DNA of 64,000 bases from Bacteroidales bacterium UBA1192 (GTDB taxonomy: Bacteria > Bacteroidota > Bacteroidia > Bacteroidales > Bacteroidaceae): positions 1 through 64,000 of the forward strand of contig DBYG01000044.1 of NCBI GenBank assembly GCA_002310175.1, in the 5' to 3' direction. The stretch's first letter is position 1. Each line of letters opens with the position of its first letter. Below are positions 7,145-16,931 of this stretch, one piece after another. The translations under genes and the position numbers were made by a program. Below the pieces are notes generated by a model that did not search any database, was not told where the DNA came from, and worked only from the letters and a program-made list of their open reading frames with translations.

Positions 7145-8308
7145 TCATCTCTGCATTTTGTTTTTCGAGATGAGATGTTTTATGGCTTCTACGCTGGATC
7201 CGGTAGAGAGTGCATCCTCCGGAGTGTTCATACAATAGTCAATTAGACGGTCGAGTGTGCTGACCGCTACATGCAGGCGGGTATCTGCAGTGGCGTAATA
7301 AATAAGCACTCGACCGTCTTGGTCCAGAATCCAGCCGTTGCAGAAAGCCACGTTCATGACATCTCCTATATATTCCTGCCCTTCCGGCACGAGGAACCAG
7401 CCGCCGGGTTGCGCAATTACGTGCGTAGGATCCTCCAATGAGGTCATATAGAGATAGAGTACATAGCGCAGTCCATCGGCAGTACCACGGACACCATGGG
7501 CCAGATGGAGCCAACCTTTTGATGTCTTAAGCGGTGTAGGGCCTTCACCATTCTTCACCTCTTGTATGGTATGATAATGACGGGGGTTGATTATGACTTC
7601 TTCACTGATCTCGGCATGTGTTATGTCATCAGTTAATGCCCATCCTATCCCGCCACCGGATCCGGCATCAATAAAACCGTCTTGAGGGCGTGTATAAAGG
7701 GCATATTTGCCGTTAACGAACTCCGGATGTAATACCACGTTACGCTGCTGGCTTCTGGTCTTGAGGTCAGGCAGGCGTTCCCATTTTATCAAATCCCGAG
7801 TACGTGCTATGGCTGCAGTTGCGGTAGCGGCGCTTAGGTTGTTAGGCTGGGTGTCATCGTGGCGCTCAGCGCAAAAGATGCCGTAAATCCAGCCATCCTC
7901 GTGCTGAGTAAGGCGCATGTCGTAGATATTGGTGGCAGGCACTATGTCCTCCGGCATGGTGACAGGCTCTTCCCAGAAACGGAATTGATCAATTCCGTTG
8001 ACGGATTCGGCCACAGCGAAGAAGCTCTTACGATCGGCTCCTTCCACACGGCATACCAGCAGATATCGGCCATCCAGTTTAATGGCACCTGCATTGAATA
8101 CGGCATTCATCATAATACGCTGCATCAGATATGGGTTGTCCTGTTCAGAAAAGTCATAACGCCATTCCAGAGGTGTATGCTCAGCGGTAAGTATGGGATA
8201 CTTGTATTTCACGTAAATGCCATTATCCCACTGCAGCGGCTCATTCTTGCGTTCCAGCAATTCTTCATGTTGCCGGCGGAGCTTAATAATACGTTCTTTA
8301 TAATTCAT
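7145..8308 (-). CDS. GH130 beta-1,4-mannosylglucose phosphorylase
   Basis: Phosphorolyses 4-O-beta-mannosyl-glucose to alpha-mannose-1-phosphate and glucose (EC 2.4.1.281), the key step of Bacteroides mannan catabolism. 387 residues. It closely follows the GH130 subfamily 1 pattern: RVEGADRKSFFAVAESVNGID, then ATNIYDMRLTQHEDGWIYGIFCAERHDD, with the general acid expected at D130. TRPQDGFIDAGSGGGIGWAL and HTIQEVKNGEGPTPLKT follow. There is no signal peptide, so the enzyme is cytoplasmic. It is the last gene of a five-gene minus-strand run, eight bases after a GH26 mannanase, the same pairing as in the characterised B. fragilis cluster. Its usual partner, mannobiose 2-epimerase, is here a secreted fusion protein at 37.9 kb. 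Confidence 0.93.
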   Translation of the reverse strand: MNYKERIIKLRRQHEELLERKNEPLQWDNGIYVKYKYPILTAEHTPLEWRYDFSEQDNPYLMQRIMMNAVFNAGAIKLDGRYLLVCRVEGADRKSFFAVAESVNGIDQFRFWEEPVTMPEDIVPATNIYDMRLTQHEDGWIYGIFCAERHDDTQPNNLSAATATAAIARTRDLIKWERLPDLKTRSQQRNVVLHPEFVNGKYALYTRPQDGFIDAGSGGGIGWALTDDITHAEISEEVIINPRHYHTIQEVKNGEGPTPLKTSKGWLHLAHGVRGTADGLRYVLYLYMTSLEDPTHVIAQPGGWFLVPEGQEYIGDVMNVAFCNGWILDQDGRVLIYYATADTRLHVAVSTLDRLIDYCMNTPEDALSTGSSVEAIKHLISKNKMQR

Positions 8309-8316
8309 GTCTTAAA

Positions 8317-9498
8317 TTATTTAGTTACATATTTCTTTCCATTTCTGATATATATGACGCGTTGTTCACCCGTCCATGACTGTCCATTGAGACGGAAGCT
8401 TCCGGAATCTGCAGGTGACTGTCTGTCCCTGACCGTCTGAACATCTGTCATAAGTTTCTTGAAGTCTGAGCGGGAGAGGACGTAGTCATTGGAAAAAGCT
8501 TCTGTCCACCAATCAGCGTTACAGTAGCTGTGGTCTTTACTTTTGAACTCCTCGCTATTTGGGTTGCTGGTGCGTCCGTAGTCGTACCAAGGCATGAAGA
8601 ATAGCCATTTGCTGCCCGCCTTCCACTGTTTGCTGATGGTGGGAACATTTCCGCATTCTGTCAGTGCCACTAATTTGCCTGGAGAATATTTTTTTAGAAA
8701 CTTAAAACAGTTGGTGTTGATATTCGAGGAACTATTGTTGTTATAGATATCAATGCTTACTATATCTACATATTCGTCGCCCGGATACCATTTATAGCCT
8801 TCACTGTATGGCATGTTCCATGCTGCAGCCTGTGTCCATACCCAAATGAGATTGTCGAGTCCTGCATCCTGGAAACGCTTGTACATCACACGCCAGAGTT
8901 CATTGCATGCCTCGGCATCACGTCCCCACCAGAACCACATTCCGCCAGCTTCATGCAACGGACGCCATAGTATGGGAATATTCCTCTCCTTAAGTGGCTT
9001 CAGGTATGAGATTATGATGTCAATATCCTTAATCATAAGTTTGTATTCACTGGATTCCGGCTCAAAAATCTTACGGACGTCAAATAATGTTTTGTCATCT
9101 TCCTCTCCCCAATAGAAGGAATACTGTCCGCTCTTGTTGGCAGGTACATTCCAGTGCCACATAATGGCAACTACTCCTCCTTGGTGATACCAGTTATAAA
9201 TATCCTTGATATTTGTATAGTCTATCCAACCGCCCTTGGAGGAAAACGGATGGTGGATGTAGTCGAAACAGTTCAGAGCTGGCCATTTACCTGTGTGCTG
9301 GTTTACCCATTTTGCCTCATTGATGTTCCAGTTGACATTAGCCATAGTGCCGGAAAGCATTTTTTTACCCTCAATTTCCTTCAGGCATTGAAGTAGTGCG
9401 TCAGCCTCGGCTGACAACTGACGAGTCTCCTGTGGAGAAGCCTTGCCCGCAGTTGTCAGCATCAGCAGTATTGAAATTATGATTCTCGCTGTTCTCAT
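8317..9498 (-). CDS. GH26 endo-beta-1,4-mannanase, secreted, with C-terminal sorting-like motif
   Basis: Retaining endo-mannanase of 393 residues. The ATG at 9498 gives a clean signal peptide (MRTARIIISILLMLTTAGKA); an ATG seven codons upstream is the alternative. Catalytic residues: acid/base E183 in LWRPLHEAGGMWFWWG and nucleophile E281 in LVALTECGN. The last 26 residues, ending in G-Q-S-W-T-G-E-Q-R-V-I-Y-I-R-N-G-K-K-Y-V, resemble the short C-terminal motif common on secreted Prevotella/Bacteroides proteins. Resembles ManA-type mannanase releasing mannobiose. Next gene downstream is GH130. Confidence 0.92.
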   Translation of the reverse strand: MRTARIIISILLMLTTAGKASPQETRQLSAEADALLQCLKEIEGKKMLSGTMANVNWNINEAKWVNQHTGKWPALNCFDYIHHPFSSKGGWIDYTNIKDIYNWYHQGGVVAIMWHWNVPANKSGQYSFYWGEEDDKTLFDVRKIFEPESSEYKLMIKDIDIIISYLKPLKERNIPILWRPLHEAGGMWFWWGRDAEACNELWRVMYKRFQDAGLDNLIWVWTQAAAWNMPYSEGYKWYPGDEYVDIVSIDIYNNNSSSNINTNCFKFLKKYSPGKLVALTECGNVPTISKQWKAGSKWLFFMPWYDYGRTSNPNSEEFKSKDHSYCNADWWTEAFSNDYVLSRSDFKKLMTDVQTVRDRQSPADSGSFRLNGQSWTGEQRVIYIRNGKKYVTK

Positions 9499-9576
9499 TT
9501 TATGTTCACAAAAGTACATTTTCTTATGAAAACCTATTATTACACCAAGAATGAAGAAAAGATGTTGCCGTCATGT

Positions 9577-11751
9577 TCAGCGGTTTAGTTCAAAAACTCT
9601 GGATGCATAATCCTCCCGCAGAGGCACTTCGATACCAACTTCCATGAGGAAACGGCCACTGAAACGTTTCCCGTCAAGCGAACAAGGTCTCTGACCCACA
9701 CGAACATTCCTCTCTTTGAGTGTGTAAGTTGCGTCAGGATCAAGACCGGCAAGTTTGATTCGCGGAATGGACTGATTATAATAGTTTTCTATTTTATAAA
9801 CAAAGAGAACCGCGCTCCCTGACAGATTATACATCAGGGCGGCCACACTTCTCCTGTCATAGGGGGAAATCAGCCGGTACAACTCTCCGTTCTGTACTAT
9901 ATTGCGTAGTTGTTTGTAATCTGCAATGCATGTGGTGCACTGCTTACGTTCTTCATCCGTCATGTCTTTAGGTTGCAACTCTATGCCGAGACGTCCGCTC
10001 ATGGCTACATCGCAACGGAACTTTATGGGAATGACACGTCCTCCTGTATTTCCATAAGGACAATGATTAATGTGACAAGCCATAGCGTTGGCAGGGAAGA
10101 AATATGAAGTCCCCCACTGTATATAGACGCGTTGTAGGGCATCGGTGTTGTCCGAAGCCCAGAATTCATCGAAGTATGGCAGCAATCCATAGTTGGCACG
10201 ACCTCCTCCGCTAGCGCAGTCCTGAATAACTAAATCCGGGTATTTGGAACGTACACGCTCTAAGACTTTCAGCAGACCGAGATGATAGTCAACATACAAA
10301 TTTGACTGTTTGTCAGCAGGAAGATATGTGCTGCCATAGTTCTGTATGCTGGCATTGGCGTCCCATTTGATATAGGCTATCTCAGGATACAGGGTAAGCA
10401 ATTCATCCACTACATTGAATACAAAATCCTGCACCTTGGGATTTGTCATATCCAGTACAAGCTGTGTCCCTCCGCGTCCCGTTTTCAGTTGACGTCCCTT
10501 TGCCTGCAATACCCATTCCGGATGCTTTTCAAAAAGTTCACTTCTCGTGTTGGTCATTTCGGGTTCTATCCAGATTCCGAACTTTATACCACGCTGACGT
10601 GCGGCATCAGTGAGAGCTTTAATGCCACCCGGTAGTTTCCTTGTATCTACAGCCCAATCTCCGAGTGAACTGCTGTCATTCCTGCGTGGATACTTGTTTC
10701 CAAACCATCCGTCATCCATTACGAACAGTTCTCCGCCAAACTCGGCTATGTCATCCATCATCTGTATCATTCGTTCCTCATTGATGTCGAAGTAGAGTCC
10801 TTCCCATGAATTTAGCAGAATATCTCCAATATTCATACCGCGGTGAAACATACCGCAGGTGCGCGCCCAACGGTGAAATGTTCGTGAAACTCCTCCCATA
10901 CCCTCCAAGCTGTATGTAAGTGCCAGGTGTGGTGTCGCGAATGTTTGTTTGGGATCCAGGACGTATTCACTGGCCTGTGGGTTGATGCCGGCATAGAAAT
11001 GGTGCTCTTTTTTCAACAGAGTGTTGAATCGTAACTCAAAATTACCACTCCAGCAGAGAGCTGCACCTATAACTTCTCCGCTGTTCTCCTGTGGTTTTCC
11101 ATCCAAAGAAAGCATCACCTCTGGAGCGTCCAGATGTGAGTTGCGTGCACCGTCTGTATTGCTGATAGTTTTTATACCCGGGGTTAGCTTTTCCATTGTT
11201 GGTTCTGCTTCTGCAGCCCAGTCTCCATGCAAATGGGTAATCCATACGTCGTCTTGTCTTAGAACCAGGTGTCCACTGTCGTAGCGTTTCAGTATTATAG
11301 GTTTTTTCTCACCATTATTTATTTCCGTCCATGTTTCAATAATATCCAAATTCCTGAATGCTTTGTAGAATACTTTCACAGTAACCGGAAGCAACTTGTC
11401 TTCCAAAGTGAAAACATAGGTTTTGGCTTCAGCTTCATCTTTCATCTCAAAATCCTTGACCTTCAATTCCAAATTAAGGTCACCGTCAGCGTGCTGTACC
11501 TGAATGGCTGGTAACTGCACCATATCCACCGTACCGAATGCCGGTAATGCTGAGCTGTTTATAGCACATCCCGCATCACGAAGTTCCTGATCCGTACAGG
11601 CTTTGGGACCATAGTAGTCCATCCGCAAATCACCACCTTCATTAGCATGAAGGAGTAGTTGTGTATTGGGAGTGGTAATTGTCACTTTTCCCTCCCAGGC
11701 ATAGATGGAGAGGGAACACATAGCAAATATTAAAGCAAATATCTTTTTCAT
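9577..11751 (-). CDS. GH36 alpha-galactosidase, secreted
   Basis: Removes alpha-1,6-galactose side chains from galactomannan or galactoglucomannan, freeing backbone for the mannanases. 724 residues with signal peptide (MKKIFALIFAMCSLSIYAWEG). The layout is standard for GH36: N-terminal beta-supersandwich, (beta/alpha)8 barrel, C-terminal sandwich. Nucleophile D464 sits in AYIKWDANA; acid/base D534 sits in EFWASDNTDA; CASGGGRANYG lies between. No lipobox, so probably periplasmic. The gene follows the 1253-residue protein after a 177-base gap with two inverted repeats. Confidence 0.93.
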   Translation of the reverse strand: MKKIFALIFAMCSLSIYAWEGKVTITTPNTQLLLHANEGGDLRMDYYGPKACTDQELRDAGCAINSSALPAFGTVDMVQLPAIQVQHADGDLNLELKVKDFEMKDEAEAKTYVFTLEDKLLPVTVKVFYKAFRNLDIIETWTEINNGEKKPIILKRYDSGHLVLRQDDVWITHLHGDWAAEAEPTMEKLTPGIKTISNTDGARNSHLDAPEVMLSLDGKPQENSGEVIGAALCWSGNFELRFNTLLKKEHHFYAGINPQASEYVLDPKQTFATPHLALTYSLEGMGGVSRTFHRWARTCGMFHRGMNIGDILLNSWEGLYFDINEERMIQMMDDIAEFGGELFVMDDGWFGNKYPRRNDSSSLGDWAVDTRKLPGGIKALTDAARQRGIKFGIWIEPEMTNTRSELFEKHPEWVLQAKGRQLKTGRGGTQLVLDMTNPKVQDFVFNVVDELLTLYPEIAYIKWDANASIQNYGSTYLPADKQSNLYVDYHLGLLKVLERVRSKYPDLVIQDCASGGGRANYGLLPYFDEFWASDNTDALQRVYIQWGTSYFFPANAMACHINHCPYGNTGGRVIPIKFRCDVAMSGRLGIELQPKDMTDEERKQCTTCIADYKQLRNIVQNGELYRLISPYDRRSVAALMYNLSGSAVLFVYKIENYYNQSIPRIKLAGLDPDATYTLKERNVRVGQRPCSLDGKRFSGRFLMEVGIEVPLREDYASRVFELNR

Positions 11752-11799
11752 GAATAATGTTTTTTTGTTTGATGATTACCTGTAAGCATTAGTTTATCG

Positions 11800-11885
11800 T
11801 AGGGCGTGTCTAGCCTAATGGCCATTTCTGCCCTATGGTTTGAATTAGAAGTAATCGACTGAGAAATTACTTCCCAGTCGATTAC
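11800..11885 (-). other. Two inverted repeats in the gap between the GH36 and 1253-residue protein genes
   Basis: The 177-base gap (11752-11928) has a perfect 11-bp stem GTAATCGACTG / CAGTCGATTAC (11851-11885, 13-base loop) and a TAGGGC / GCCCTA pair (11800-11835). Neither is followed by a T run on the minus strand, so these look like RNA-processing or partial-attenuation structures rather than a plain terminator. No promoter was recognised. Confidence 0.6.
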
Positions 11886-11928
11886 ACAGAGAAAAAACGC
11901 AATTCTTACCTTAATTAAAAACCTAATC

Positions 11929-14900
11929 TTATCTTATGAAAATCCTTTCTGTCTCCCGAGAACCGTTTTTTCCTGTAGTTATCCTGATATTGATTCCTTT
12001 CGGATTATCAGTACGTATGCCATTCAAGTTATAGTATTTTATTTCATCTGCTTCAATTATGTCATTGATGTTCAAAGTAGCTTCTTCGAGTGCTTCATTG
12101 GCAGATATTGCATCAGAAGTATAGTCATAACCTGCCAAGGGTTCGTTGAGTGTCAGATGCATATCGTCAATGAAAGCCCATGTGTTGGTTGTAACATAAT
12201 CATGAAGAATCTGGACATCACCTCCCAAAGCTGTGAACTGTATTGCTTCCGGTGCATTACCATGCAGGGTGTCAACAGAGAGAGTATCACCATTATCATT
12301 CAACTGGATTACGTATACTCCACCAAAGATATTGGAGACGCTTCCCCAACCTCTGTCTGAGCAGACTTCTGATAATGTGTACTTACCAGCAGGGAGATTC
12401 TTGATGGTCTGGGTGAGCTTGATGGAACAGCTCCAGTCAACAGCTATGCCGGCATCACTTGCACTTCCCTCGTAATTCAAGTTTCTGTTGGTTCCGCTAC
12501 CTGGCTGTCTGAGGAAAACATTTCCGGAACCGCCAAGAACAGTCCAACCGGGTAGGGGATCCTCGTTGTTGTAGAGTTGAGATGCATTAGGCGAATAGGT
12601 GGTATAGAATGACGGGTTCTGGATAAATCCGGTCATGTCAATATCATCCTCTATAGTTCCTGTTGCCATAATCTCGGACAGTTTTGCCTTAATGGCAAGC
12701 TGATAGATGTTTGCAATATCCTGACGGTCTTCAAGGATAACCTTCATGGCATCCTCTACAGCCGGATCCACCTGCACATCGTGGTCTGCAGCAAGACTCA
12801 TCAGTGCCTTGTCCTGCTTGGTAAGTATAGCAGCAGCTGCCATCTTGTTGTTGAGTGCTGTTTTTGCATCATTGAATGCGTTGATGGCCTCGTTCAGGTT
12901 TTCATCAGTTGCTGCAATAAGGTCAAGGTCTTTGCCTTTATTGTATGTGGCCTGTGTGTTCCTAAACTCATCAACGAAGTCATAAGATGAGTATTGCTCA
13001 AGCATGTTCTCAAGATCAGCCTTCAGAGAATTGAATTTATCCATTGTTGAGCAACGGTCTGTCATAGCCTTTGTTGCAGCCGTAATCTCTGCTGTTATGG
13101 CAGTCAGGGTGTCGTTATCCAGTACAGTGACATCAATTCCTTCATACTTGCTGATCTCGGCCACGAGGTCGGTGTAAGCCACAAGCTGGTTATAGCCTAC
13201 TGAATCGGTATATACAGCCTCTTTATCCTGAGCCGCTTTATACTCTGAATAGAACTTGTCAACATTGCTGATACGTCCGTTCATCTCAGACATTGCATTC
13301 TTGATAGCCTGAGTGGCATTCTCATAATCAGAAGGTGATGTGCTTGAGAATCCTTCGTATGAACCGATCGTATTGATGTATTCGCTCAGATACTGTCCGC
13401 TGTAGATATCTTCTGATTTAGCTTTTGTCAGGACATCCTCGGCAGAACTCTGTGCATCCGAAAGCATTTTGATGTATTTGAATGCTGACGAATACTGGTT
13501 GCTCAGGACGAGTGAACCCATGACGGTGGCACCCCAACCCCAGTTGTCGCCACTTGGAATAAAGAATTCAATTATGTACTTGCCGGTATTCTCTACATTG
13601 AAGCTATAGCGGTATTCGGTTTCCTCGGTAACTACGTAGCTTCCGGTGCTTCCCACCTGCCAGTCAACGACATTATCCGGTGTGAATTTACCCAGTGGCG
13701 TTTCTGGACGGTCTTCGCCCATAGGATATACATATACCGAGACAGATGGTCTGTTACTCCAACCTATGGCTTTGAATGAAAGCCAATAGCTTCCTTCATC
13801 CAGGGTAATTCCGTAGTCATCGTTAGCTCCATAGGTGAACACGGCATCAACACCTCCTCCACGTGGGCATATATAGAATCCGCGAGTGAATGCACCTCCT
13901 GCTCCGAAGTAGATCAGTTCACTTCCGCTGGATATTGTTTTTTCACCTGTTCCGATCTCACCTTCCTCACCATGACCGCTGTCACATGAAGTCCATCCTT
14001 CAGGTATACTTCCGCTTGCAGCTGATGCCCAGAGTTTCTCGGAATCGTAAATGAAGTTGGGCTCTCCAAGTTGGTTGATATCTCCGAATGACAATGAGAT
14101 AATCTGTGGCTGGCTGACCTGATACATGTCACCTTCACCTCCGCGTGCGTTAACCACTTCAAAATCATAGTCACCGCTCAGCTTTGATGTGGCGGTCTTG
14201 GGACGGCTGAATGTTACGGTATAGTTCTCATCATCATAATCCGTAGGAGTCCAGATCTCTCTGCCGCTACTGGTGTTAAGGAAGAGAAGCGGGTTATATT
14301 CATCAGATGTTCCACCGGTTTTGTTCACATATACTTCTTTTGAGTAAACAATTTTGATTGATTGTGTTTCCTGATCAAGGTTGAATGATCCATTCTCAGG
14401 TATTGAGTTCAACACAATAGGTGCTAAGAAAATTTTAGACACAGCGGATACTTCGGGATTGTACACTGCAAATTCATTTTCAAAATCAGGAATAATCTTT
14501 CCATTGTTCACCCATTCCGTGTTAAGGGAATTGGGATAGAGTGCACCTGTGTACTTGAGTTGAAGGTTCGGGTCATCCGGATTCCTGAAACTTACGCGTA
14601 CATTCTCAAGACCGTCAAAAGAGTCATTGTCAAGCCAAATATACAGATAACCGTCGCTGTGATACTCAGCTGCCAATACGTCAAGATCATAAGGTTCATC
14701 ACCCCATTCAGCTGTAAGGGTAAAATAATCACCAGGCAGTTCAATGGATCCGGACGGGTCCTTCTTGGCCAACTCGGCAAGGTTTGTCTCATATCCGAAG
14801 TTTACACGCAGAATGTCATTGTTGTACTCGGCACCTCCAATCGTTGATTTGTAAAGTGAGATATCATCAATAAAGTATTCACGTCCCGGATACCTGAATG

Positions 14901-15690
14901 ACAAGCGCAGATAGTATTTGTCAAACTGCTGTATCTTGTCATATTCATTACCGGTTTCGGGATCAACGGTTTTCCATGTGCCAGACCACCAGTAACCGTC
15001 ATTGTACATGTTGGTGTTGGCAACTGAGTCATTCTGATAGAATAACATCAGAGTGTTGCGCTCCCAATGGTCTGTGGAGAATTCAGTCTTGTTGATAAGG
15101 AACTGGTTTCCTCTTCCTCCGTTAAGTGAAATTGGCTTTTCACAGCTGAAATATCCCCTGTAGATACCGGCCTGAAGGTTTGCCTCCTGATTGCTTGCTT
15201 TGGTGTAAAAGACAAGACGGTATGAAGTTTGTTCTTCAAGCTTTATACCGCGAATGAACATGTTGGCACGCCAATCATCACAAAGAGAACTGCCCTCACC
15301 ACCTGAAGTGTACTTGAGATAATATTTTCCTCCCTGTGCTCCTAGCGACTGAAGCTCTGCTTCATGTGAACCCAGTTGGTCTTCTATAATCTCGTAATGG
15401 TCTTCACGTGATTCATAAGGTGTAATACCGTTGTATAAAAGAAGTGACGTATCCTTGACATAAACTACGTCAAAGCTTGACGGCAATTTGTTCGTTCCGT
15501 CACCCGGATCTCCATTATAATAATGGATTTCCGTGACAGAGTCAATCGGATTGCTTGAATCTTTCAAGGAAGCAAGTCCGTCTTCAAAACCGAAAAAGAA
15601 CAGTGTTTCCTCTTCATTCTGTGCAGTGACTTTCATGCTTAATGATGAAAGCAATACTCCCGCACATAAAAAAAGTAAAAATTTTCTCAT
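11929..15690 (-). CDS. Large secreted multidomain protein, probable cell-surface glycan-binding protein
   Basis: A 1253-residue protein of no family I can name. It has a signal peptide (MRKFLLFLCAGVLLSSLSMKVTA). By eye: a beta-rich N-terminal region to about 300; an Ig-like region near 425-530 (SIPENGSFNLDQETQSIKI); a jelly-roll-like segment to about 740; a helical region of about 750-1010 with repeating A-L-x-x-K/A-x-x-x-M-x patterns, a probable stalk; a second jelly-roll-like domain of about 1020-1215 (LPGWTVLGGSGN, LPAGKYTLSEVCSD). The end Y-Y-N-L-N-G-I-R-T-D-N-P-K-G-I-N-I is the short C-terminal motif of Prevotella-type secreted proteins. No catalytic motif seen. Sitting between GH26 and GH36 genes, it may bind mannan in place of a SusD or SGBP; that is inference. 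Confidence 0.7.
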   Translation of the reverse strand: MRKFLLFLCAGVLLSSLSMKVTAQNEEETLFFFGFEDGLASLKDSSNPIDSVTEIHYYNGDPGDGTNKLPSSFDVVYVKDTSLLLYNGITPYESREDHYEIIEDQLGSHEAELQSLGAQGGKYYLKYTSGGEGSSLCDDWRANMFIRGIKLEEQTSYRLVFYTKASNQEANLQAGIYRGYFSCEKPISLNGGRGNQFLINKTEFSTDHWERNTLMLFYQNDSVANTNMYNDGYWWSGTWKTVDPETGNEYDKIQQFDKYYLRLSFRYPGREYFIDDISLYKSTIGGAEYNNDILRVNFGYETNLAELAKKDPSGSIELPGDYFTLTAEWGDEPYDLDVLAAEYHSDGYLYIWLDNDSFDGLENVRVSFRNPDDPNLQLKYTGALYPNSLNTEWVNNGKIIPDFENEFAVYNPEVSAVSKIFLAPIVLNSIPENGSFNLDQETQSIKIVYSKEVYVNKTGGTSDEYNPLLFLNTSSGREIWTPTDYDDENYTVTFSRPKTATSKLSGDYDFEVVNARGGEGDMYQVSQPQIISLSFGDINQLGEPNFIYDSEKLWASAASGSIPEGWTSCDSGHGEEGEIGTGEKTISSGSELIYFGAGGAFTRGFYICPRGGGVDAVFTYGANDDYGITLDEGSYWLSFKAIGWSNRPSVSVYVYPMGEDRPETPLGKFTPDNVVDWQVGSTGSYVVTEETEYRYSFNVENTGKYIIEFFIPSGDNWGWGATVMGSLVLSNQYSSAFKYIKMLSDAQSSAEDVLTKAKSEDIYSGQYLSEYINTIGSYEGFSSTSPSDYENATQAIKNAMSEMNGRISNVDKFYSEYKAAQDKEAVYTDSVGYNQLVAYTDLVAEISKYEGIDVTVLDNDTLTAITAEITAATKAMTDRCSTMDKFNSLKADLENMLEQYSSYDFVDEFRNTQATYNKGKDLDLIAATDENLNEAINAFNDAKTALNNKMAAAAILTKQDKALMSLAADHDVQVDPAVEDAMKVILEDRQDIANIYQLAIKAKLSEIMATGTIEDDIDMTGFIQNPSFYTTYSPNASQLYNNEDPLPGWTVLGGSGNVFLRQPGSGTNRNLNYEGSASDAGIAVDWSCSIKLTQTIKNLPAGKYTLSEVCSDRGWGSVSNIFGGVYVIQLNDNGDTLSVDTLHGNAPEAIQFTALGGDVQILHDYVTTNTWAFIDDMHLTLNEPLAGYDYTSDAISANEALEEATLNINDIIEADEIKYYNLNGIRTDNPKGINIRITTGKNGSRETERIFIR

Positions 15691-15737
15691 AAAATTTGAT
15701 TTATAGGTTAATATGTGAATAATAGTTTAATTAAAAA

Positions 15738-16769
15738 TTAATCGTCTTTAGGCATACATATTGTACCCGGACGTTCAAAAATGGCCTTGATATCAGCTTG
15801 TGTATTGTAACGTTCACTTGTGAAATTAGTCCATATCATGAACCAGGCAAATCTGTTCTGGGTATCAAGGTCAGATGGATTTGGAAGATTACCAAGTTCA
15901 CCGATGGCAATTAGCTTGCCTTTACCCAGTTCAATCAGTTGGTCATGATGGCTCTGCTTCCAGTCGCGATTGTAGACATCGGTAGCCAGCACATCGACAT
16001 AGTCATTGCCGGGATAGAATAGAGCATAATCCTTGGCAGTGTCTCCCGGAATGTTACGTGGTGCATTAGCATTCCAAACCCAAATTAGGTTATCCAGATG
16101 GTGATAGTTCACCATTCTTTCATAAAGGCGTTTCCAGAGTTCCTTGAATCCTCTTTCTCCTTCGCGCCATCCCCACCAGAACCATTCTCCATTCATTTCG
16201 TGATACGGACGCCACAGCACGGGAATATGATGATCCCTAAGCACTTTCAGATATTGAGATATTGAATCAACCTGTGCTAACCAACTGTTGTACATGTCTG
16301 ATCCCACTGTCATCAGTTCATCCCATTGTTCATCAGAGAATTCACCTTGGGTCTGTCCTCTGAAATTTACTATTCCGTGGTCCATGGGGCGTGCAGCATG
16401 CCACATAAGTGTTATTATATGTCCAGTTGCATAATTTTCCTGTGCCAGTTCTATAACCTGCGAGGCATCCCAGGCAACGTCACCTCCCCAAATCATGGGT
16501 TCTTTGCCACAAGCTCTTTCTATATTGTTCAAGTCATAGCGGTAAGCAGGCATATTTAATTGGTTATGGTGTAGACCGGATATGATTTTCCCTTCGTCAA
16601 CTGTACGGTACAGCATCTCAAGCAGACCTTTTGCTTCAGGAGTCGCATTAGGGTTTACAGGTTTTGGATAATTGTTACCACAGGAGCATGCCGCCAATAT
16701 CGTAATACACAATATTGACAGCATGGTGATTCCTGTTACCGTTATTCTCATATTTTTGACAGTCTTCAT
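15738..16769 (-). CDS. GH26 beta-mannanase, lipoprotein
   Basis: A retaining beta-mannanase of 343 residues with a lipoprotein signal: hydrophobic helix to about residue 25 and lipobox I-L-A-A-C, Cys28 being the likely anchor. Acid/base E191 in LWRPYHEMNGEWFWWG; nucleophile E291 in LIAIGELGNLP; substrate aromatics W123 and W200 region conserved. Probably faces the cell surface or periplasm. First gene of the 16769-to-7145 minus-strand run and divergent from the regulator. No consensus -7 element was found in the 179-base divergent gap. Confidence 0.92.
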   Translation of the reverse strand: MKTVKNMRITVTGITMLSILCITILAACSCGNNYPKPVNPNATPEAKGLLEMLYRTVDEGKIISGLHHNQLNMPAYRYDLNNIERACGKEPMIWGGDVAWDASQVIELAQENYATGHIITLMWHAARPMDHGIVNFRGQTQGEFSDEQWDELMTVGSDMYNSWLAQVDSISQYLKVLRDHHIPVLWRPYHEMNGEWFWWGWREGERGFKELWKRLYERMVNYHHLDNLIWVWNANAPRNIPGDTAKDYALFYPGNDYVDVLATDVYNRDWKQSHHDQLIELGKGKLIAIGELGNLPNPSDLDTQNRFAWFMIWTNFTSERYNTQADIKAIFERPGTICMPKDD

Positions 16770-16931
16770 ATTATCTTTGTGTTGGAATTAATTGGCCATG
16801 AAATACATGTCCGTTTTTCTTTCCGATGCAAAGATTGACATAAACATAATGTTATCAGTTTCTGCATAGGACAAATTAAGACACAAATCAGACAATCCAA
16901 TTTTTTTACAGAATTATTCAGTATTATTGTG

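Noticed and set aside
7859..8440. Long plus-strand open frame antisense to GH130 and GH26
   Set aside because: It mirrors two well-supported enzymes on the other strand and shows no family motif; other antisense frames through the glycosidase genes were dropped for the same reason.
9509..9516. TACTTTTG resembling a -7 element before the GH26 gene at 8317-9498
   Set aside because: It is only 10 bases from the ATG and has no -33 partner; probably chance in AT-rich DNA.
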